64,000 nucleotides of DNA. Source: CAVZRC01 sp963777695 (GTDB lineage Bacteria > Planctomycetota > Planctomycetia > Isosphaerales > Isosphaeraceae). The stretch spans positions 3,596,001 to 3,660,000 of the forward strand of contig CAVZRC010000003.1 in NCBI GenBank assembly GCA_963777695.1, written 5' to 3'. A program made the translations under genes and the position numbers. The stretch's first letter is position 1, and each line of letters starts with the position of its first letter. The notes under the pieces are model-generated. The model did not search any database, was not told the DNA's origin, and saw only the letters and a list, made by a program, of their open reading frames with translations. Positions 18,274 through 27,347 of this stretch are shown piece after piece.

Positions 18274-19383
18274 GTGAACCATGTTAACACAACGCGTTCC
18301 GTGGGACTCGATGTCTACAAGGAGACGATCGCCCTGGCTGTCGCCGACGGCAACTTGTCGGCCAAGATCCTGTCCACGATCCCCAACGACCTCGCTACGC
18401 TCCTCAAGACCCTCCGTCGCCTGGGACCGCCGGAGACGATCATCTGCTGCTACGAGGCCGGCCCGACCGGCTACGGCCTCTACCGAGAGCTCAAGGCCGC
18501 CGGATACACCTGTCATGTCGTCGCCCCTTCGATGGTCCCGATCCAGGCCGGGTGCCGGATCAAGACCGATCGACGCGACGCCGCCAAGCTGGCCCATTAC
18601 CTCCGCTCGGGAGATCTCACCTTCATCTGGGTCCCCGACAAGACCACCGAGGCCATCCGCGACCTGGAGCGGTCGCGCGACGACGCCAAGTGCGCCGAAC
18701 GTGTCACACGTCATCATCTCTCCAAGTTTCTGCTGCGTCAGGGGAGGATCTATCAAGGCAAGACGACCTTCAACCCCGCCTACATGGCCTGGGTCGCCAA
18801 GCAGGACTTCGATGAGCCGGCGCAACGGCAGGTCCTGGCCGACTACCGTGAGGCGGTCGAACTGGCGGGCGACCGAGTCGCCCGCCTCACGCTCCAGATG
18901 AGGCTGGCCGCCGCGGCCTGGGAGAAGTCGCCGCTGGTCGTGGCCTTGCAGGCCCTGCGGGGGATCGAGATGGTCAGCGCCGTGACGCTGGTCGCCGAGA
19001 TCGGCGACTTCCGCCGCTTCGCGACGCCGGGCGAGCTGATGGCGTACGTGGGGCTGGTCCCCTCGGAGCACTCCAGCGGCGGCAGCCGCCGCCAGGGGCG
19101 GATCACCCGCACGGGCAACGGCCACGTCCGTCGGATCGTCGTGGAGTCGGCCTGGCATTACCGCCGCCAGCCGCGGATGAGCAAGGCGATCCGCCTGCGA
19201 AACGACCCGGTCTCGCCGGGTGTGCGTACCATCGCCTGGAAGGCCCAGAAGCGACTGCACGAACGCCTCAATCGCCTCCTGGGTCGAAACAAGCCGGCGT
19301 GCCAGGCGGTCGTCGCCGTGGCCCGGGAGTTGGTCGGGTTCATCTGGGCGATCGCCCATGAGGAGGTTCTCCTGGCCGGCTAG
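18274..19383 (+). CDS. IS110-family transposase (DEDD recombinase)
   Basis: 369 aa, intact. N-terminal RuvC-like DEDD domain: VGLDVYKET (D), CYEAGPTGYGL (E), KTDRRDAAKLA (DxxD). C-terminal Transposase_20 domain with LRGIEMVSAVTLVAEIGDF and the serine region SSGGSRRQGRITRTGNGHVR. IS110 enzymes catalyse site-specific insertion guided by a bridge RNA coded in the element's noncoding end. The GTG start has a GGGAGGAC site 7-8 bases upstream. It lies just past the polysaccharide block, between the aminotransferase gene and convergent metG. Confidence 0.95.
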   Translation: MNHVNTTRSVGLDVYKETIALAVADGNLSAKILSTIPNDLATLLKTLRRLGPPETIICCYEAGPTGYGLYRELKAAGYTCHVVAPSMVPIQAGCRIKTDRRDAAKLAHYLRSGDLTFIWVPDKTTEAIRDLERSRDDAKCAERVTRHHLSKFLLRQGRIYQGKTTFNPAYMAWVAKQDFDEPAQRQVLADYREAVELAGDRVARLTLQMRLAAAAWEKSPLVVALQALRGIEMVSAVTLVAEIGDFRRFATPGELMAYVGLVPSEHSSGGSRRQGRITRTGNGHVRRIVVESAWHYRRQPRMSKAIRLRNDPVSPGVRTIAWKAQKRLHERLNRLLGRNKPACQAVVAVARELVGFIWAIAHEEVLLAG

Positions 19384-19640
19384 GATCGTGAGGCGTCGGA
19401 TACCGGCACGGGCCCTGAGAGTCCGGCGGCCGGGGGGATAGTCCCGGGAGAGTGTACGGGAGGGGGGATCCTCGAAGCACCCTTGGGCCGGCATCTCGAT
19501 GCCGACGCCCGCACGTAGAGAGAGGCAGCCCCTGACGGATCGAGTCATGCGTTAACCAACACGCGAATATCAGAATGATCCACCGTCGTAACGATCTCAC
19601 CTTGGACTGTCCCCCCGGCCGCCGACAGGAGGAGAGCTAG
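19384..19640 (+). ncRNA. Candidate bridge-RNA region of the IS110 element
   Basis: A long noncoding stretch directly after the transposase stop. It contains a strong hairpin at 19485-19510 (CGGCAT, loop CTCG, ATGCCG, extended by GGGC/GCCC with a two-base bulge) and several GC-rich pairings before it. IS1111-type members of the family code their guide RNA downstream of the transposase, which this layout would fit. No internal guide loops could be matched to element ends, so this is an inference from position and structure. Confidence 0.25.
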
Positions 19641-19815
19641 AGAAGATCGATCCCCGCAGGTGATTTGCTCGGGAGCCACGATCAAGATGCCGACAGCGAC
19701 CCGTTACGACGCGGCCGCTGCCAGCGTGTCACCATGGACCCAAAGAAAAGAGCCTTGAGGGAAGAAAAATCCGAAAGCAAATCAGCACTGTGCTCTTGAC
19801 TGGGTCAACCATATC
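19641..19815. other. Noncoding interval after the IS element
   Basis: About 175 bases with no gene. The plus-strand sequence just before the repeat is A-rich (19741-19785). No clear terminator was found. Confidence 0.4.
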
Positions 19816-19903
19816 AGGGTGCTCTGTGAGCGCCAGGATTCGGCGAGCCATCCCGGATCGGTGCTCAAAGAGCACCCTACAAGAGCCTTCCGGGACAGAC
19901 TCT
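19816..19903 (-). repeat. Palindromic interspersed repeat, copy 1
   Basis: About 88 bases, the reverse complement of the copy at 27347-27437 with only a handful of differences. Contains a perfect hairpin GGTGCTC-AAA-GAGCACC (19860-19876) and a second, one-mismatch hairpin at 19818-19834; the arms of the two are also complementary to each other. One end is GACAGACTCT (19894-19903), touching the metG stop codon. The outer end lacks the matching terminal repeat seen in copy 2. Confidence 0.88.
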
Positions 19904-21501
19904 CAGCCAGCTTGCGGGGCCTCGACCTTGGGAAACAGCGGCGCCGGCTTGCCGGCGGTCAGCGGCGCCGTGACGTGCAATCCCGGCTGGAGCAAGGGCC
20001 GCAAGGCATCGCGATAGCCGACGCGGTCCCAGGCCGTCGTCTCCTCGAAGTTGAAGGCGCGATAGAACGTCTCGGCGGTCCTCGGGAGGAACGGCTTGAT
20101 CAAGATCGCGGTCACGCGAACCCAGTCGGCCAGGTTGACGAGGACCGCGCGGCAGCCCTCCAGGTCGGTCTTGGCCAGCTTGAACGGCTGGGTCTCCTGG
20201 ATGTAACGGTTCGCCAGGTGGACGACTTCTTGCCAGATCCGCTGCAAGGCCACGTTGTACTCGAACGAGCCGACATGGTTGCGCAGGTCGGCGATAAGCC
20301 CCTCGAAGTCCAACCCTTGCCGCCACAGGGTCGAATCGACCGGTTGTCCGCCGTCGAGTCGGCCGTCGAGATACTTCGCGCACATCGTGAGGATGCGGCT
20401 GTAGTTATTGCCCAGTTGATTGGCAAGCCCACTATCGTAGACCTCGGCGAACCGTTCGAATGAGAACTCTCCATCGCCCCCGAACGGGCACTGGCTCATG
20501 AAGTAGTACCGAAAGCCCTCCGACGAGAACTTCTCGATCAGCTCCATCGGCTCGACGACGTTGCCCAGGCTCTTGCTGAGTTTCTGGACCTCGCCGGTCT
20601 CCTCATTCTTCCGGTAGACGAAGCCGTGCCCGAAGACCTTGCGGGGCAGCGGAAGCCCGGCCGACATCAGCATCGCCGGCCAGAGCGCGCAGTGGAACCG
20701 CGTGATGTCCTTGCCGATGACATGCACGTCCGCCGGCCAGAGCCGTCGAAATCGCTCCTCATCGGTCCCGTAGCCAATCCCGGTGATGTAATTGAGGAGC
20801 GCGTCGAACCAGACGTAGATGGTCTGCTCGGGATCGAACGGGACCTCGATCCCCCAGGTGAATCCCTTGCGAGTGATGGCGACGTCCTTCAGCTCGGATT
20901 CCACCAGGCTGAGGATCTCGTTGCGACGGCTCTCGGGCTGGATGAAGTCCGGATGGGCCGCGTAATACTCCAGCAGCCGGTCCCGATAGGCCGACAGGCG
21001 AAAGTAGTAGTTATCTTCCTCGATGTAGCTCAGCGGCGTATTCGGATGGTTGGGGCACCTCCCACCGCCCTCCGCCACTTCCTTCTCGGTCTTGAAGGAC
21101 TCGCAGCCGGTACAGTAATGCCCGGCATAAACCCCTTTGATGATATCGCCGGCGTCGTAGACCGCCTGGATGAACTTGCGGCAGCCGACATGATGGCGAT
21201 CCTCGCTCGTCTGGATGAACTCGTCGAAGGAGATGTCGAGCGCGCGCGAGACGTCCTGGAACTGGCGGGCCATGTCGTCGACGTAGACCTTGGGTTCGAC
21301 ACCGAGTTCGCGGGCACGCTGCGGGACCTTGATGGTATTCTCGTCGTTGCCCATGAGGAACTGGACGGAGGCGCCCTCCATCCTGCGGAACCGGGCCTGC
21401 ACGTCGGCGCCGATCTTCTCGAACGCGGTGCCGATGTGCGGACGGCTATTGGGATAGTCGATCGCCGTTGTGATATAATATCGCGGTTCTGCGTCCATCA
21501 T
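19903..21501 (-). CDS. metG: Methionyl-tRNA synthetase
   Basis: 532 aa. Charges tRNA-Met in the cytoplasm. Class I signatures: PNSRPHIGTAFEK (HIGH-type) near residue 20 and KLSKSLGNVVEP (KMSKS-type). A zinc knuckle is seen in YCTGCESFKTEKE with the later GGGRCPNH. The anticodon-binding helical domain follows (LGNNYSRILTMCAKYLDG). No C-terminal tRNA-binding extension is present, so it is the short form. Start chosen at the ATG at 21501, 7 bases after GAGG; ATGs at 21507 and 21498 are alternatives. The TGA stop shares its last base with repeat copy 1. Confidence 0.95.
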   Translation of the reverse strand: MMDAEPRYYITTAIDYPNSRPHIGTAFEKIGADVQARFRRMEGASVQFLMGNDENTIKVPQRARELGVEPKVYVDDMARQFQDVSRALDISFDEFIQTSEDRHHVGCRKFIQAVYDAGDIIKGVYAGHYCTGCESFKTEKEVAEGGGRCPNHPNTPLSYIEEDNYYFRLSAYRDRLLEYYAAHPDFIQPESRRNEILSLVESELKDVAITRKGFTWGIEVPFDPEQTIYVWFDALLNYITGIGYGTDEERFRRLWPADVHVIGKDITRFHCALWPAMLMSAGLPLPRKVFGHGFVYRKNEETGEVQKLSKSLGNVVEPMELIEKFSSEGFRYYFMSQCPFGGDGEFSFERFAEVYDSGLANQLGNNYSRILTMCAKYLDGRLDGGQPVDSTLWRQGLDFEGLIADLRNHVGSFEYNVALQRIWQEVVHLANRYIQETQPFKLAKTDLEGCRAVLVNLADWVRVTAILIKPFLPRTAETFYRAFNFEETTAWDRVGYRDALRPLLQPGLHVTAPLTAGKPAPLFPKVEAPQAG

Positions 21502-21778
21502 CCCCATCCTCGATGCCCGGGCCGCCGCCCCGTTCGCCGCGATCGACCCTCTGTGGGCCATCGGACACGCTCGGCGACCTCTTCCCAGACGCGCCCGGAC
21601 CGGGCGCGGTTCGGTCCCCTCACTCGACCGGTTTACTTTACCATAAGTCGGAAAGGGGCGACGAGGGGACACGCGGAGGGGCGATAGCGACCCGATCCGG
21701 GCCGCTGGCGCAGCGGATTTCGGATGGGATTCGGACCTTCGACAGGGAATACCAGACGGCCCTTCGCGCCGCGATCGA

Positions 21779-22387
21779 TCAAGGGCTCGATTTCTTCCGG
21801 CGACCGTGCCACAGGCTCCAACCGGCCAGCACCAGTGCCACCACGAGGGTGCTCGGCTCGGGAGCGGGCGTCGGCTCGGGGGGCGGATTGATACCCTGCT
21901 CCGAGGTGGTCGGGGGCGTCGAGGGTGTTGTCGAAGTCGATGGCGTGGCGGTGGCGGTCGACGTGGGATTGAGCTCCTGGGGAGCGACGGGAGCCGTCGG
22001 CGTCGCCTTGAGGATCTTGTCCAGCGCCGGGGCGAGCTTGGGGTGATAATGGGCGAACCGCGTGGGGTCCAGGCTCTGCTTCCAGAGCAGGTACGCGACC
22101 ATCGGTTCCGTGCCGCCGGGGTCCGTCTTGACCGCCTCCCAGATCGACGATCGAATCGCCGGGCTCACGGGAGGATGGAGCACCCTCAGCCAGACGCTCG
22201 GACTCGCCTCCAGATACCGCGACCATTCCTTGAAAACCCTCGCGTCGGACGAGGATACGACTTCATGACGGATCGCCGCCGCGTCCGCCCGGAAGCCCGA
22301 CAGGAGCATCGCGCCGGCCAGAGCACCCGCAGACCGACGTCGGCTCCAACCTATCATTCGGAACGACCTGAGCGAGATTCCCTTCAT
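21779..22387 (-). CDS. PEP-CTERM sorting-domain protein
   Basis: 202 aa. An N-terminal signal (LAGAMLLSGFRADAAA) is followed by about 100 unassigned residues, a Thr/Pro/Ser-rich linker (TSTATATPSTSTTPSTPP) and a C-terminal PEP-CTERM tripartite signal: PEPSTLVVALVLAGWSLW then HGRRKK. Such proteins are exported and processed by an exosortase, usually for the cell surface or polysaccharide matrix; no exosortase is in this window. The ATG at 22387 is chosen over a GTG four codons earlier. Confidence 0.85.
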   Translation of the reverse strand: MKGISLRSFRMIGWSRRRSAGALAGAMLLSGFRADAAAIRHEVVSSSDARVFKEWSRYLEASPSVWLRVLHPPVSPAIRSSIWEAVKTDPGGTEPMVAYLLWKQSLDPTRFAHYHPKLAPALDKILKATPTAPVAPQELNPTSTATATPSTSTTPSTPPTTSEQGINPPPEPTPAPEPSTLVVALVLAGWSLWHGRRKKSSP

Positions 22388-22786
22388 TCCGTCACCCACC
22401 GCCAGAGGAGCAAAACGCGGGATTGGAACCGCCCGATCCCTCAGAACGGCCCGACAAAACTACATGTTTTATCGGCTACAATCCCCCGTCCGATTGAACG
22501 GATTATGCGAAACAGTACGATTCTGTCTACCCCAGCATCATCCAAATGGGGGTTCCCGGGGGTTTGGGAAGTATTTAAGACCAATCCCGTTTCAAACGAG
22601 TATCGGCGCTTCAATGAGCGACGGTCCGGGCTCTGGCCGGGTGCGTCGGTTGATGTCGCGGGGTGTTGGCGGTTATCTTGACGACGGGACGACCGACAGA
22701 ATTGACGGCAGGACCGGGATTTGAGTGTTCGCCCGAGCGAATTCTAACCCATCGGAATCCCGGTCGCCGCCCCACCAGGAGACGAC
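22388..22786. other. Divergent intergenic region
   Basis: 399 bases between the PEP-CTERM gene (minus) and the aldehyde dehydrogenase (plus). It is more AT-rich than the surroundings at 22455-22610 and probably carries promoters for both. No tRNA, repeat or small gene was identified. Confidence 0.5.
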
Positions 22787-24253
22787 ATGATGGCCACGGC
22801 GGTTGCGACCGAGTTGACCAAGCAGATGTACATCGACGGGTCGTGGTGCGACTCGATCAACGGAGGCAAATTGGCGGTGATCAATCCGGCCGACGAGTCG
22901 GTGGTCGCCGAGGTGGCCTTCGGGGGCAAGGAGGATGCGGAGCGGGCGATTGCGGCGGCCGCTCGGGCGTTCCCGGCGTGGCGCGCCCTCTCGGCCTACG
23001 ACCGGGCCAAGATCCTCAAGAAGACCGCCGAGCTGATGCGTGATCGGGCCGATGCGATGGCCCGCACCCTGACCATGGAACAGGGTAAGCCAATAGCCGA
23101 GGCCAAGATGGAGGTGCTCCATACCGCGGACACCTTCGAATGGTTCGCCGAGGAGGGTAAGCGTGCCTATGGCCGGATCATCCCCCCGACGAACATGGCC
23201 AAGCGATATTATGCGATCAAGCACCCTGTCGGCGTGGTCGGCACGATCACGCCCTGGAATTTCCCGGCGGCGCTGCCGAGCCGGAAGATCGCCCCGGCGC
23301 TGGCGGTGGGGTGTACAGTTGTTAGTCGACCGGCCGATCAGACGCCGCTCACCCTGATCCACATCTTCGAATGCCTGGCCGAGGCGGGAGTGCCGCCGGG
23401 CGTCGCCAACCTGGTCATCGGCGATGCCAAGCCCGTCGCCGACGCCTTCTTCGAACAGCCGGCGGTCCGGAAGATCAGCTTCACGGGCTCCACGGCGGTC
23501 GGCAAGGAACTGATCCGACGATCGGCCGATCAGGTGAAGCGGCTCAGTCTGGAACTGGGCGGTCACGCGCCTCTGATCGTCTTCCCCGACGCCGACGTCG
23601 AGCAGGTCGCGCAGGCCGCCGTCATCGGCAAGTTCCGCAACAACGGCCAGGTCTGCATCGCTCCGTCGCGGTTCTACATCCACGAGAAGATCGCCGATCA
23701 GTTCACCGAGGTGGCCGTCGAGCTGGCGCGCAAGTTGAACGTGGGCAACGGATTGGAAGCCGGTGTCCAGGTCGGCCCGATGATCGAGCCCCGGGCGCTC
23801 GATAAGACTTCGGCCCTCGTCGAGGACGCCCGGAGCAAAGGGGGCAAGATCCTCACCGGCGGCGGTCGATCGACGCGATTCGACAAGGGCTACTGGTTCG
23901 AGCCGACCGTGATCCGCGAGGTGAACGGCTCGATGAGGATCATGACCGAGGAGCCCTTCGCCCCGGTGATGCCGCTGCTGGACTTCTCCAAGCTCGACGA
24001 CGTGATCGCCGCGGCGAATAACACGCCTTACGGCCTGGCCGCCTACGTCTTTACGAACGATCTGACCGTCGCCACCCGGATGGCCGAAGGGCTGGAAGCG
24101 GGGATCATCGGCATCAACGACCCCGTCCCGGCGACGCCCCAATGCCCGTTCGGCGGCATGAAAGAGTCGGGCATGGGCCGCGAGCTGGGCATCGAGGGCC
24201 TCGACGCCTACCTGGAAACCAAGTACGTCTCGGTCGGCCTGCGGCAGAGTTAA
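22787..24253 (+). CDS. NAD(P)-dependent aldehyde dehydrogenase, succinate-semialdehyde type
   Basis: 488 aa, full length. Oxidizes an aldehyde to the acid; closest by motif to succinate-semialdehyde dehydrogenases (GabD). Seen: GTITPWNFPAALPSRKIAPA, FTGSTAVGKELIRRSADQ (cofactor loop), LELGGHAPLIVF with the catalytic Glu, and NNGQVCIAPSRFYIHE with the catalytic Cys. The C-terminal FGGMKESGMGREL is also typical. It is a single gene, convergent with ispG 19 bases on. GQVCIAPSR rather than the usual GQTC leaves the substrate open. Confidence 0.88.
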   Translation: MMATAVATELTKQMYIDGSWCDSINGGKLAVINPADESVVAEVAFGGKEDAERAIAAAARAFPAWRALSAYDRAKILKKTAELMRDRADAMARTLTMEQGKPIAEAKMEVLHTADTFEWFAEEGKRAYGRIIPPTNMAKRYYAIKHPVGVVGTITPWNFPAALPSRKIAPALAVGCTVVSRPADQTPLTLIHIFECLAEAGVPPGVANLVIGDAKPVADAFFEQPAVRKISFTGSTAVGKELIRRSADQVKRLSLELGGHAPLIVFPDADVEQVAQAAVIGKFRNNGQVCIAPSRFYIHEKIADQFTEVAVELARKLNVGNGLEAGVQVGPMIEPRALDKTSALVEDARSKGGKILTGGGRSTRFDKGYWFEPTVIREVNGSMRIMTEEPFAPVMPLLDFSKLDDVIAAANNTPYGLAAYVFTNDLTVATRMAEGLEAGIIGINDPVPATPQCPFGGMKESGMGRELGIEGLDAYLETKYVSVGLRQS

Positions 24254-24272
24254 CGATCCGCCCCGCAGCGTC

Positions 24273-25443
24273 TTACGAGAGGACCGGCAGCGCCATCTTC
24301 TTCTGGCGCTGCTTGTCCTTCTCGACGTAAGAGGCCAGCGGCGCGGTCTCTTCGTCGAACCGCTCGACTTCTTCGAGGAGTGCCTGGACCATCTCCTCTT
24401 CCTTGACGTGCCGGATCGGCACGCCTCGCTTGAAGATGATCCCCTTGCCGGAGCCGGCCGCGATGCCGAGGTCGGCCTCCTTGGCCTCGCCGAAGCCGTT
24501 GACCAGGCAGCCGAGGATGCTGATCCGCAGGGGGTTCTTGAGGTTCTTCATCTTATCCTCGACCTCGGCGACGATCCGCTCCAGGTCGATGTCGAGCCGG
24601 CCGCAGGTCGGGCAGGCGACGACCTCGGGCTTGGTCACGCGACGGTCGCAGGCGCGGAGGATGTCGAACCCGGCGGCGATCTCGGGGACCGGATCGCCCA
24701 GCAGCGAGACGCGGATGGTGTCGCCGATGCCCCGGAGCACGATCGCGCCGATGCCCGCGGCGCTCTTGAGCGTGCCGTACTCGCGCGAGCCGGCCTCGGT
24801 GATCCCGACATGGGTGGGATAGTCGCTCTGCGCGGCGTACTGGGTATAACATTCCACGGCCGTCGGCACGTGGCTGGCCTTCAGGCTGACGATGATGAGG
24901 CGGTAGCCGAGCTGCTCGGACATCTCGATGTAACGCAGGGCGCTTTCGACCATCGCCTCGGGGCACGGGAAGCCGTACTTGTCGATGAGGTCCTTCTCGA
25001 GGCTGCCGGAGTTGACGCCGATCCGCATCGGGATCCCCTTGTCCCGGGCCTTGCGGACGATCTCCTTGAACCGCTCCTCGCCGCCGATGTTGCCGGGGTT
25101 GATCCGGATCTTGTTGAACGGCCGGTCGGCCCGACGGCGTGACCGCGTCCAGGCAAGCCAGGGCCATCCGGTAGTCGTAGTGGATGTCGGCAATCAGCGG
25201 GATCTTAATCCGGTCGCGGATGAGCTTGGCGGCCTCGACGTCTTCCTTCTTAGGGATCGTGACGCGGACGATCTCGCAACCGGCTTCTTCGAGTCGGTGG
25301 ATCTGTTCGAGCGTCGCCTCGACGTCGAACGTATTGGTGGTCGTCATCGACTGGACCCAGATCGGCTGATCGCCGCCGACGATATGATCACCGACACCCA
25401 CCTCACGCGTCTTGTGCCGCGGGACCGTCGTCGCATAAGCCAT
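24273..25443 (-). CDS. ispG: 4-hydroxy-3-methylbut-2-enyl diphosphate synthase, frameshifted
   Basis: Penultimate enzyme of the MEP isoprenoid pathway, a 4Fe-4S protein. N-terminal part from the ATG at 25443: VGGDQPIWVQSMTTTNTFD, IPLIADIHYDYRMALACLDA. Near 25135 the frame changes and continues NKIRINPGNIGGEERFKEI, then the cluster ligands VACPTCGRLDIDLERIV and ILGCLVNGFGEAKEADLG. The usual GPGE is GFGE here. Combined length (about 390) fits the short bacterial form without an insert domain. An essential gene broken by one base in an otherwise perfect protein argues for a sequence error. Confidence 0.9.
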
Positions 25444-25671
25444 CGTTCGTCGTCCTGGGGTTCCGTGGAGTCAACCAATTGCGCTCGTTCCACTTGCGCC
25501 GATCACATGAGATCATCGTAATCAAAGACGGCCCGGGGGTCAAGGTGAGGCGACCTTCCGAGAGGTCATCACAAAGTTCGGTCAAGGTTCGACTCTACCG
25601 ATCAACCTCTTCATGTGGTATTTTATACACGCGAGCGCGACCCAACAATCCGATCGCGAGGGCCTCCTGGC

Positions 25672-26088
25672 ATGTCGGCTAAGGACCGATACCACGATTG
25701 CGTCAAGAACGCCCTGATCAAGGACGGCTGGGTGATCACGCATGACCCTCTCCGTTTGCCATGGGGCAAGAAAGACATGTACGTTGACTTGGGCGCCGAA
25801 TTGCTCTTGGCGGCCGAGAAGGATCAGCGACACATCGCCGTGGAGATCAAGAGCTTCATCGGCAAATCCGAGCTCGAGGATCTGGAGCGAGCCCTCGGCC
25901 AGTTCGCCCTTTACCGATCCGTGCTGGCTCGGAGAGAGCCGCATCGGATTCTCTACCTGGCTGTGCCCGACGACATCCTGCGCGACGTTTTCGACGAGCC
26001 ACTCGGACAATTGATCGTGAGCGATTACGCGCTCCGGATCATCGGATTCGAACCCCAAGATGAGGTGATTACGCGATGGACACCCTAG
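25672..26088 (+). CDS. xisH: XisH-family protein (PD-(D/E)XK-like)
   Basis: 138 aa. Matches the XisH family, first described as excision-controlling factors of the fdxN DNA element of heterocystous cyanobacteria and structurally related to restriction-endonuclease folds. Seen: SAKDRYHDCVKNALIKDGW, MYVDLGAELLLAAEK and HIAVEIKSFIGKSELEDLE, where D, E and the ExK triad sit in PD-(D/E)XK order. The start at 25672 follows the family N-terminus. Overlaps xisI by 13 bases, as usual for this pair. Whether it cuts DNA is not known. Confidence 0.88.
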   Translation: MSAKDRYHDCVKNALIKDGWVITHDPLRLPWGKKDMYVDLGAELLLAAEKDQRHIAVEIKSFIGKSELEDLERALGQFALYRSVLARREPHRILYLAVPDDILRDVFDEPLGQLIVSDYALRIIGFEPQDEVITRWTP

Positions 26089-26411
26089 AAAATGATCGTA
26101 CACTCATCGAAACGATCCTGATCAAGTATACGGAGATCCCCTACGCCTACGGCGACTTCCGCAGCGAGGCCCTATTCGATCGAATTCGCGATCGTTATGC
26201 GTTGATCAACGTCGGATGGGATGGCCGTGACAGGGTCCACGGTTGCCTGGTTCACGTCGACATCATCGATGGAAAGTTCTGGATCCAGCGCGATGGCATC
26301 GAACACGGTATCGCGACGGAACTGCTCGATGCCGGCATCCCCAAGGAACGGATCGTGATGGCATACAGGCCGATCGAACGTCGACGTCACATGGAATTCG
26401 CGGTCAGTTGA
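26076..26411 (+). CDS. xisI: XisI-family protein, partner of XisH
   Basis: 111 aa. Family pattern: LIETILIKYTEIPYAYGD, YALINVGWDGRDRVHGCLVH, DGKFWIQRDGIEHGIATELL, GIPKERIVMAYRP. XisI and XisH are nearly always paired; here they overlap by 13 bases. The pair appears in many cyanobacteria without any fdxN element, so a role in DNA rearrangement here is unproven; a toxin-antitoxin-like or defence role is speculation. No excision element or recombinase is next to it. Confidence 0.9.
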   Translation: MDTLENDRTLIETILIKYTEIPYAYGDFRSEALFDRIRDRYALINVGWDGRDRVHGCLVHVDIIDGKFWIQRDGIEHGIATELLDAGIPKERIVMAYRPIERRRHMEFAVS

Positions 26412-26415
26412 CGAG

Positions 26416-27347
26416 ATGGGACCCGTACCGACCCAAGGTCATCGCGATTCCAGGAGACATCCGGTTCCCGGCTGGCTGAAGCGGCCGCTTGTGCTTTGCT
26501 GGAACGCCGCCCATCAGTACGGCTGGATCGCCTACGACTACCTGAACGCCATCGCACATCATCGATTCGAGCGTTGCATCGTGTGCGGACGCTTCCGGCC
26601 GATGCTTTATCGCCGCCGCGTGATTCCCCGCCGGCTGGAAGAGCTCTGGGGGCTTTCGCCGCGACTGGCCGAGGCGCTCGCGCGTAAAGAGTCGTGCGAC
26701 TGCGCCCATTGCGGCGCGAAACTGCGTTGCCGGAGGATCGCCCAAGTCCTGCTCTCACTCTATCCGGTGGGATCCCCCCTGCCCCGGCCCTCTCCATGGC
26801 CGATTGGGTCGAGCACGCGGAAATCCGGTCGCTCCGCGTCGCCGAGATCAATCGGATCGACGGCCTCCACGACCAGCTCGGTCGACTGCCGCGGTTAGCC
26901 AGCTCCGATTATCAACCTGGCGCGGCTCCCGGCGCCGAGGTCGATGGCATCCCTTCGGAGGATTTGACGAGGCTGACTTATCCGGACGGATCCTTCGACT
27001 TGGTGCTGACCTCCGAATCCCTGGAGCACGTGCCCGATCTCGGAGCGGCATTACGCGAGATCCGCCGCGTGCTGGCCCCCGGCGGGCTGCACATCTTCAC
27101 CGTCCCTCTGCTGCCCGAGACGACCGCGACGTTCCCTCGGGCGATCCTCCGGCCCGATGGGACTGTCGAGGACCGAGCCCCGCGGATCGCCCATCCCGGG
27201 GGCGACTGGGGCTATCCGGTCTTCACCGAATTTGGCGCCGATCTCCCGGACTTGCTGAGAGAAGCGGGGTTCGAGGTCGAGGTGTTCTTCGGTCCGACCC
27301 GAGAGGATGACCTCGCACAGGTCTACGTCTGCAGGGTGCCGGAGTAA
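26416..27347 (+). CDS. SAM-dependent methyltransferase with zinc-binding-like N-terminus, frameshifted
   Basis: The ATG at 26416 follows xisI by 4 bases. Residues 50-110 carry two CxxC pairs (CIVCGRFRPMLYRRR and CDCAHCGAKLRCRR), probably a zinc ribbon. After a shift in the six-C run at about 26772-26778 the frame continues ADWVEHAEIRSLRVAEIN, then the methyltransferase core YPDGSFDLVLTSESLEHVPD and LAPGGLHIFTVPLL. In the family the first part often holds SAM motif I in a degenerate form. It may share an operon with xisHI. Stop TAA overlaps repeat copy 2. Substrate unknown. Confidence 0.72.

Larger units (their letters stand above)
18154..19640 (+). mobile_element. IS110-family insertion sequence, ends not defined
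   Basis: The intact transposase at 18274-19383 implies an element. IS110 elements lack clear terminal inverted repeats and often make no target duplication, so I cannot fix the ends. Upstream there are 120 noncoding bases after the aminotransferase stop; downstream about 430 noncoding bases precede the next repeat. Coordinates are a working estimate. Confidence 0.45.

Noticed and set aside
18241..19548. 435-codon minus-strand frame over the transposase
   Set aside because: Antisense of a clearly recognised IS110 transposase.
18154..19700. 7-base inverted repeat (ATCGTGG / CCACGAT) as IS ends
   Set aside because: Matches of this length are expected by chance in these flanks.
26044..26060. 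TTCGAACC-like T-loop suggesting a tRNA
   Set aside because: Lies inside xisH and no cloverleaf can be built around it.
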